A program made the position numbers and the translations under genes. This document shows, one piece after another, positions 35,524 to 39,301 of a stretch of DNA of 39,301 nucleotides; within the stretch, counting starts at the first letter, position 1; each line of letters opens with the position of its first letter. Under the pieces are notes generated by a model. The model was given only the letters and a program-made list of their open reading frames with translations, had not been told where the DNA came from and did no database searches. The DNA lies in assembly GCA_021780495.1 (NCBI GenBank), contig JAJXYO010000006.1, forward strand, positions 1 through 39,301. The letters are read 5' to 3'. The stretch comes from Deltaproteobacteria bacterium (GTDB lineage Bacteria > Desulfobacterota > Desulfuromonadia > Geobacterales > Pseudopelobacteraceae).

Positions 35524-35922
35524 CTACTTGCGCAGTTTGTATTGGTCTACGATCCTCTGGCGATAGGCTGTGATGTCCTGGTCAAGTGACTGGAGGGTCG
35601 AGATCTTCTGCTTGATACTGTTCAGATGGGATTCCAGCAGTTCCAGCAAGCGGGGCATGATCTTATCCGGCACCTTCTGTCCCTTGTCGTAAAGATCCGC
35701 CAGTTCGGTCATTTCTTCGAGTGACAACCCGAGAGTCTTCAGTTTTAAAACAAATTTGAACCTCGTGATGTCGGCCTTTTCATAATACCGTACACGCCCT
35801 TCCGTTCTTTTCGGCGGCTCTACCAGCCTCTTCTTCTCATAGAGGCGGATGGTCCGGGTAGTGATGCCCAGCTGTTCCGCCAGGTCGCTGATCTGCATAT
35901 GGTCTTCGTTGCTCAGTCTCAT
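35524..35922 (-). CDS. MerR-family transcriptional regulator of the lipid-degradation genes
   Basis: This protein of 132 residues has an N-terminal MerR helix-turn-helix (MQISDLAEQLGITTRTIRLYEKKRLVEPPKRTEGRVRYY, about 9-47) and a C-terminal coiled-coil dimer helix (88-125), with no effector domain and no cysteine, so it is not a metal sensor. Size and context fit the LiuR-like MerR proteins known to control fatty-acid and branched-chain amino-acid breakdown in proteobacteria, whose sites are similar TTGAC/GTCAA palindromes. The ATG at 35922 has GAGGTGAAGT upstream, and that ribosome binding site lies within operator site D, suggesting self-repression. It is convergent with the fad operon. Confidence 0.9.
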   Translation of the reverse strand: MRLSNEDHMQISDLAEQLGITTRTIRLYEKKRLVEPPKRTEGRVRYYEKADITRFKFVLKLKTLGLSLEEMTELADLYDKGQKVPDKIMPRLLELLESHLNSIKQKISTLQSLDQDITAYRQRIVDQYKLRK

Positions 35923-35924
35923 AC

Positions 35925-35940
35925 TTCACCTCAACGTCAA
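35925..35940. promoter_or_regulatory. Operator site D over the MerR gene ribosome binding site
   Basis: TTCACCTCAACGTCAA on the plus strand matches site A (TTGACATCAACGTCAA) at 14 of 16 positions. It lies 3 bases before the MerR ATG, downstream of its -10 box, where a bound regulator would block the start of transcription. Confidence 0.65.
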
Positions 35941-35948
35941 TTATAGAT

Positions 35949-35978
35949 ATAATAGAACTATGTTCTTTTTTTTGTCAA
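35949..35978 (-). promoter_or_regulatory. Promoter of the MerR gene
   Basis: On the minus strand TTGACA (35978-35973) and TATTAT (35954-35949) are spaced by 18 bases. The spacer includes the AGAAC/GTTCT dyad (3-base centre), a possible extra binding site. Confidence 0.6.
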
Positions 35979-36014
35979 GGTGTTTCCCCATGTGACAATA
36001 TATCAATAAGCAAT

Positions 36015-36043
36015 TTGCTCTCAGCGGCGACATCGGTTAGAAT
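36015..36043 (+). promoter_or_regulatory. Candidate sigma70 promoter upstream of the glycerophosphodiesterase
   Basis: TTGCTC (36015-36020) and TAGAAT (36038-36043) are separated by 17 bases, predicting a start near 36050. The dyad ATGGATAC (36042-36049) / GTATCCAT (36063-36070) straddles this start. Confidence 0.4.
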
Positions 36044-36068
36044 GGATACTCATCTCAGGAGCGTATCC

Positions 36069-36122
36069 ATGGCGATGGTATTTCGATCCATTCTGTACGA
36101 GCGGGGTCCAAAGTTATGCTGA
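36069..36122 (+). CDS. Possible 17-codon leader peptide overlapping the glycerophosphodiesterase start
   Basis: ATG at 36069 is preceded by AGGAG with a 7-base gap and encodes MAMVFRSILYERGPKLC before a TGA at 36120-36122. That stop overlaps the downstream gene, whose ATG is at 36116-36118 and which has no good ribosome binding site of its own. The arrangement suggests translational coupling through a leader ORF. Such a short ORF could also be chance. Confidence 0.35.
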   Translation: MAMVFRSILYERGPKLC

Positions 36123-36901
36123 ATGGAGCGCCGCCCAATCTCCCACGTATCATCGGCCATCGCGGTGCACCGTGTGAAGCGCCCGAAAACACGCTGGAAT
36201 CATTCCGGTTGGCTTGGAAACAGGGAGCCGATGGCATCGAGGCTGATTTCCGGCTCAGCTCCGATGGCCGGATCGTCTGCATGCACGACGAGACAACCGC
36301 TCGAACTACCGGCAGGGATCTGAATATCGCCGATACCTCCCTGAAGGAACTGCGCAGCCTCAACGCGAGGGGCGGGGAGGGCGCGGCCTGGCCCGGGGCG
36401 CTGATACCGACGCTCGATGAGGTGCTGGACGCGATCCCGCCTGACAGCTGGTTCTTTATCGAGATCAAAAGCGGTACGGAAATCATCCCCTTCCTGGAAA
36501 GGGTGCTGCGGGCCTCGGGCATATCCCCGCGGCGCGTCAGGCTGCTGTCGTTCAGCGCTCCGCTGGTTGCGGAACTCAAGCAATGGCTCCCCGACTGGCA
36601 CGTCTGCTGGCTCTGCGATTACCGCCACTCCCTGAAGGACAACATCTGGCGCCCCTCCCGGGCAGACGTGATTGATACACTTCGCTGCTCCGGTGCAGAC
36701 GGCCTGGCCAGCGCCAACCGTTCATTCCTGGACAAGTATCTGGTCGAGACGCTCAAAGGTCTCGGCATGGAAATACACGTATGGACCGTTGACCGGCTTC
36801 CGGATGCGAAGCGTTTGTGCACTCTAGGTGTCGACTCGATCATGACCAATCGGCCCGGTTGGTTGCGGCAACAATTAGCATCCTGCGGGGAGCGGCCATG
36901 A
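36116..36901 (+). CDS. Glycerophosphodiester phosphodiesterase
   Basis: This 261-residue GDPD-family TIM-barrel enzyme splits glycerophosphodiesters into glycerol 3-phosphate and an alcohol. The catalytic HRG motif gives His15 and Arg16 (IIGHRGAPCEAPENTLESF). The metal residues Glu42 and Asp44 are in IEADFRLSSDG, His57 is in VCMHDET, and FFIEIKSG supplies the later acidic ligand. There is no signal peptide, so it acts in the cytoplasm, as does E. coli UgpQ. The stop overlaps the next gene's ATG (ATGA). It would finish breakdown of phospholipid headgroups left after deacylation. Confidence 0.93.
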   Translation: MLNGAPPNLPRIIGHRGAPCEAPENTLESFRLAWKQGADGIEADFRLSSDGRIVCMHDETTARTTGRDLNIADTSLKELRSLNARGGEGAAWPGALIPTLDEVLDAIPPDSWFFIEIKSGTEIIPFLERVLRASGISPRRVRLLSFSAPLVAELKQWLPDWHVCWLCDYRHSLKDNIWRPSRADVIDTLRCSGADGLASANRSFLDKYLVETLKGLGMEIHVWTVDRLPDAKRLCTLGVDSIMTNRPGWLRQQLASCGERP

Positions 36902-39060
36902 GATATTCCGCCTATCTTGCAACAGGCCAGATAATTGCGCTCATGCAAGGTTTTTCAAAGATCAAGGTCAGGACCCACGGTCAGGAGACGATTCCCGAGG
37001 GTTCGATTATCTTTGTTGTCAATCATTTCACGCGCATCGAAACCCTCCTGTTGCCCTATCACATTTATACCCACACCCATGTGCCGGTCTGGTCGCTGGC
37101 GGATCATTCCCTTTTTGAAGGCCCGCTCAGCAGGTTTCTGGCTAAGGTTGGTGCGGTTTCAACCAGGAATCCCGACCGGGACCGCCTGATTGTGAAAAGC
37201 CTGCTGACCGGTGAAGCAAACTGGATCATTTTCCCCGAAGGGCGGATGGTCAAGGACAAGGAGGCATTCAGCAGGCCTTCCTTCTTCGGACTGCACCATG
37301 ACGCACAGCGGACCGCCCATACCGGTGCGGCAAATCTGGCGCTGCGCACCGAATTCTATCGCAAACGGCTGAATTATCTGCTGACAGAAAACCCGGCAGA
37401 AGCAGAACGCTTGATGAACATGTTTCAGATAGAAAATATGATGCCGATTCTGACGGAAACAACCTGGATCGTCCCGATCAATCTGACCTATTATCCCCTC
37501 AGAACCCGTGAAAATATCCTGAGCACGCTCGCTGATCGTTTTGCCCGAACCATCTCCGACCGATTGCGGGAGGAGCTGTTGACCGAGGGCACCATGTTTT
37601 TTGAAGGGGTTGATATCGATATCCGCTTCGGTCAGGCCATCCCGGTTTCGGAATCGCTCACCTCTTCACGGATCACGAAAGACATGTTCTCCCTGCGGCA
37701 GATCAATTTCGACGACCAGCTGCCATCCCTGCCGTCAATGCGTCAGGAAGCGACTGCCCTGATGCATCGCTTCATGTTCGATATCTACAGCATGACCACG
37801 GTCAATCACGATCATCTCTTTGCCTCGCTGCTCAAGGCACTCCCCTTTAACAAAATTTCCGAGGCGGATTTCCGGAGGCGTGTCTTTCTGCTGACCGATC
37901 TGGTGCCGGACCAGACAGAGGTTTATTGCCACCTCAGCCTTGAAGTGGGTCAGGTTGCCCTGCTGACTGACGACCGTTATCACAAATTCCGGGACTTCCT
38001 GACATTGGCACGGGAAACAGGAATTGTCCGTTACGAGGACGGCGAACTGCTCAGAAATTCAATCAGCTTTTCTTCCAGCAGTAAATTCCATCGCATACGG
38101 ATCGAAAATCCTCTTGCAGTGGCAGCAAATGAAGTGCGGCCGTTGACTGCCCTCAAACGCCAGGTACGCTGGCTGGCGTGGCTGCCGGAAATGATGGTCC
38201 GGCACCGGGTTGTCGATGTCCTGCTGCGACAGGCCGATGATCAGTTCGCGGCGGATTATTCCCGCTTCCATCACCCGGGAGAATCAAAGGAGCTGGTTGT
38301 CGGCGCACCCATTCTGCTGAAGGGGCAGTCACGGCGACTGGGTGTTGTACTTGTACACGGTTTTCTGGCGGCACCCCGTGAGATGCAGGAACTGGCCACC
38401 TATCTGCACGGCAAGGGGTATTGGGTGTATTGTGTCCGTCTTCGCGGGCACGGGACCTCCCCGGAAGACCTGGCCACGAGAAACGGGGATGAATGGATCG
38501 AATCGGTGGACATTGGCTATGCCGTGATGAATGCGATCTGTAAACGGGTTGTGATCGGCGGTTTTTCTTTCGGCGGCGGCCTGGCGCTGGACGCTGCCGC
38601 CCGCATTGGCCGTCTGTCTGGAGTGTTTGCAGTTTCGCCCCCCTTCCGTCTGCAGGATATCTCTTCGCGATTTGCGCCTGCCGTCACAACCTGGAACAGA
38701 CTGATGGACACGATTCAATGCCCGGGAGCAACAAAGGAATATGTGGAAATAGTGCCGGAACGGCCGCTGATCAACTATTCGCGGGTCCCGGTTGCAGCCC
38801 TTTCCGAGCTGGAGCGTTTCATGAAAGCTCTTGAACCCCGTTTATCAGGCGTGACGGCGCCGACCCTGATTGTGCAGGGACAGGGTGATCCGGTGGTCAA
38901 TTTCGAGGGGACGGCACTGCTGTTTGATCGCCTTGGGGCAAAAAACAAACGGTACCTGCCATTCGATCTCAATCGACACGGAATCCTTGCCGGAGATGGG
39001 TCTGAAGACGTACACGCGGCGATCGGTAATTTTATTGACACGCTGCCAGGCGAATCCTGA
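36898..39060 (+). CDS. PlsC-like acyltransferase fused to an alpha/beta hydrolase
   Basis: This protein of 720 residues joins two lipid-active domains. The N-terminal part (about 25-330) is an acyltransferase with NHFTRIET (His43, with Glu48 where most PlsC enzymes have Asp in HX4D) and FPEGR (111-115). After a ~120-residue middle part, the C-terminal domain (about 475-715) is an alpha/beta hydrolase: VLVHGFLAAPREMQ, nucleophile GGFSFGGG (Ser557), acid region QGQGDPVV and final RHGI. The hydrolase part resembles monoacylglycerol lipases and carboxylesterases. The fusion could remodel acyl chains by moving them between glycerolipids and other acceptors. GGGAG precedes the ATG, which overlaps the GDPD stop. 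Confidence 0.82.
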   Translation: MRYSAYLATGQIIALMQGFSKIKVRTHGQETIPEGSIIFVVNHFTRIETLLLPYHIYTHTHVPVWSLADHSLFEGPLSRFLAKVGAVSTRNPDRDRLIVKSLLTGEANWIIFPEGRMVKDKEAFSRPSFFGLHHDAQRTAHTGAANLALRTEFYRKRLNYLLTENPAEAERLMNMFQIENMMPILTETTWIVPINLTYYPLRTRENILSTLADRFARTISDRLREELLTEGTMFFEGVDIDIRFGQAIPVSESLTSSRITKDMFSLRQINFDDQLPSLPSMRQEATALMHRFMFDIYSMTTVNHDHLFASLLKALPFNKISEADFRRRVFLLTDLVPDQTEVYCHLSLEVGQVALLTDDRYHKFRDFLTLARETGIVRYEDGELLRNSISFSSSSKFHRIRIENPLAVAANEVRPLTALKRQVRWLAWLPEMMVRHRVVDVLLRQADDQFAADYSRFHHPGESKELVVGAPILLKGQSRRLGVVLVHGFLAAPREMQELATYLHGKGYWVYCVRLRGHGTSPEDLATRNGDEWIESVDIGYAVMNAICKRVVIGGFSFGGGLALDAAARIGRLSGVFAVSPPFRLQDISSRFAPAVTTWNRLMDTIQCPGATKEYVEIVPERPLINYSRVPVAALSELERFMKALEPRLSGVTAPTLIVQGQGDPVVNFEGTALLFDRLGAKNKRYLPFDLNRHGILAGDGSEDVHAAIGNFIDTLPGES

Positions 39061-39105
39061 ACAGGCCTGACACTGCCACACTCTGAACGGATATTTATAT
39101 TTGTA

Positions 39106-39135
39106 CTTGACATGAACGTTAAGTATAAATATAAG
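39106..39135 (+). promoter_or_regulatory. Promoter and palindromic operator (site C) upstream of the right-edge gene
   Basis: TTGACATGAACGTTAA at 39107-39122 matches site A at 14 of 16 bases, and the pairing extends outwards two bases on each side. TTGACA (39107-39112) and TATAAG (39130-39135) are spaced by 17 bases, the best promoter of the set. Confidence 0.72.
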
Positions 39136-39174
39136 GAAGCTACGGTGTATACTTTGTAAGTTTCGAGGTCGCTC

Positions 39175-39301
39175 ATGGAAGTAACCCGCGAGATCTATTG
39201 GAACGTTGGCCACGGGGTGATCATCCCCATGTACCTGTTGGCTTTGGCAGCCTTCGGCGTCCTGGTCTGGGGCTTTTGGCAGCGCCTGCCGCTCTGGCGC
39301 C
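39175..39301 (+). CDS. 5' end of a membrane protein, possibly ETF:menaquinone oxidoreductase-type FeS protein
   Basis: The ATG at 39175 follows GAGGT and opens a frame of 42 codons running off the edge. MEVTREIYWNVGHGV is followed by a transmembrane helix (IIPMYLLALAAFGVLVWGFW). This resembles the NarI-like N terminus of membrane FeS oxidoreductases that pass electrons from ETF to menaquinone in Geobacter-type organisms, often next to etfBA. Only a fragment is seen, so the identity is tentative. Control by operator site C supports a link with the acyl-CoA dehydrogenase operon. Confidence 0.5.
   Translation, partial: MEVTREIYWNVGHGVIIPMYLLALAAFGVLVWGFWQRLPLWR

Overview
The window looks like chromosomal DNA of a Geobacter-type deltaproteobacterium (Geobacterales, Desulfuromonadia). 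This is inferred from the gene content: an anaerobic-type cobalamin pathway (cbiX, cbiC, cbiD), a TrpB1/TrpB2 pair, a GAF-containing PtsP, a fadN/fadA/fadE-type beta-oxidation set, many iron-sulfur proteins and GC-rich dispersed repeats. No species was assigned by search.

Left part (1-13983, all on the minus strand). Transcription runs right to left. First come a TPR protein and an orphan NuoG-like iron-sulfur/molybdopterin-fold protein. The NuoG-like gene is coupled by an ATGA overlap to cbiX, followed by a GT-C membrane glycosyltransferase-like protein, cbiC, an AEC-family transporter and cbiD. Next are ribH, nusB and hom (tightly overlapping), then trpB2, trpF, a family-2 glycosyltransferase and trpB. 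At the left edge a further gene begins behind a hairpin that contains its ribosome binding site.

Middle (14141-16900). ptsP (enzyme I-Ntr) lies on the plus strand, divergent from the TPR gene and convergent with a small SCP2 sterol-carrier-like protein.

Right part (17073-39301). This is a lipid-catabolism island. On the minus strand a FadL-type outer membrane channel is followed by a VolA/Pla-1/cef-like lipoprotein lipase. Divergently, a ten-gene plus-strand cluster encodes acyl-CoA synthetase, FadN-type hydroxyacyl-CoA dehydrogenase/enoyl-CoA hydratase, thiolase, acyl-CoA dehydrogenase, an MBL-fold hydrolase, a FadH-like dienoyl-CoA reductase, a chalcone-isomerase-fold protein, an alpha/beta hydrolase, an enoyl-CoA hydratase/isomerase and a winged-helix/ferredoxin protein. 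A convergent MerR-family regulator follows, then a glycerophosphodiesterase, a PlsC-like acyltransferase fused to an alpha/beta hydrolase, and the start of a membrane protein that may be an ETF:menaquinone oxidoreductase-type FeS protein.

The strongest new observation is one 16-bp palindromic motif (consensus TTGACATSAACGTCAA) at four places: upstream of fadL, upstream of the acyl-CoA synthetase, over the ribosome binding site of the MerR gene, and upstream of the right-edge gene. At three of them the motif contains the -35 hexamer of a recognisable promoter. This suggests that the MerR protein represses itself and controls a local regulon linking surface lipolysis, fatty acid import, activation, beta-oxidation and electron transfer to the membrane. 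Copies of a ~90-bp GC-rich hairpin repeat separate the fadN, fadA and fadE genes.
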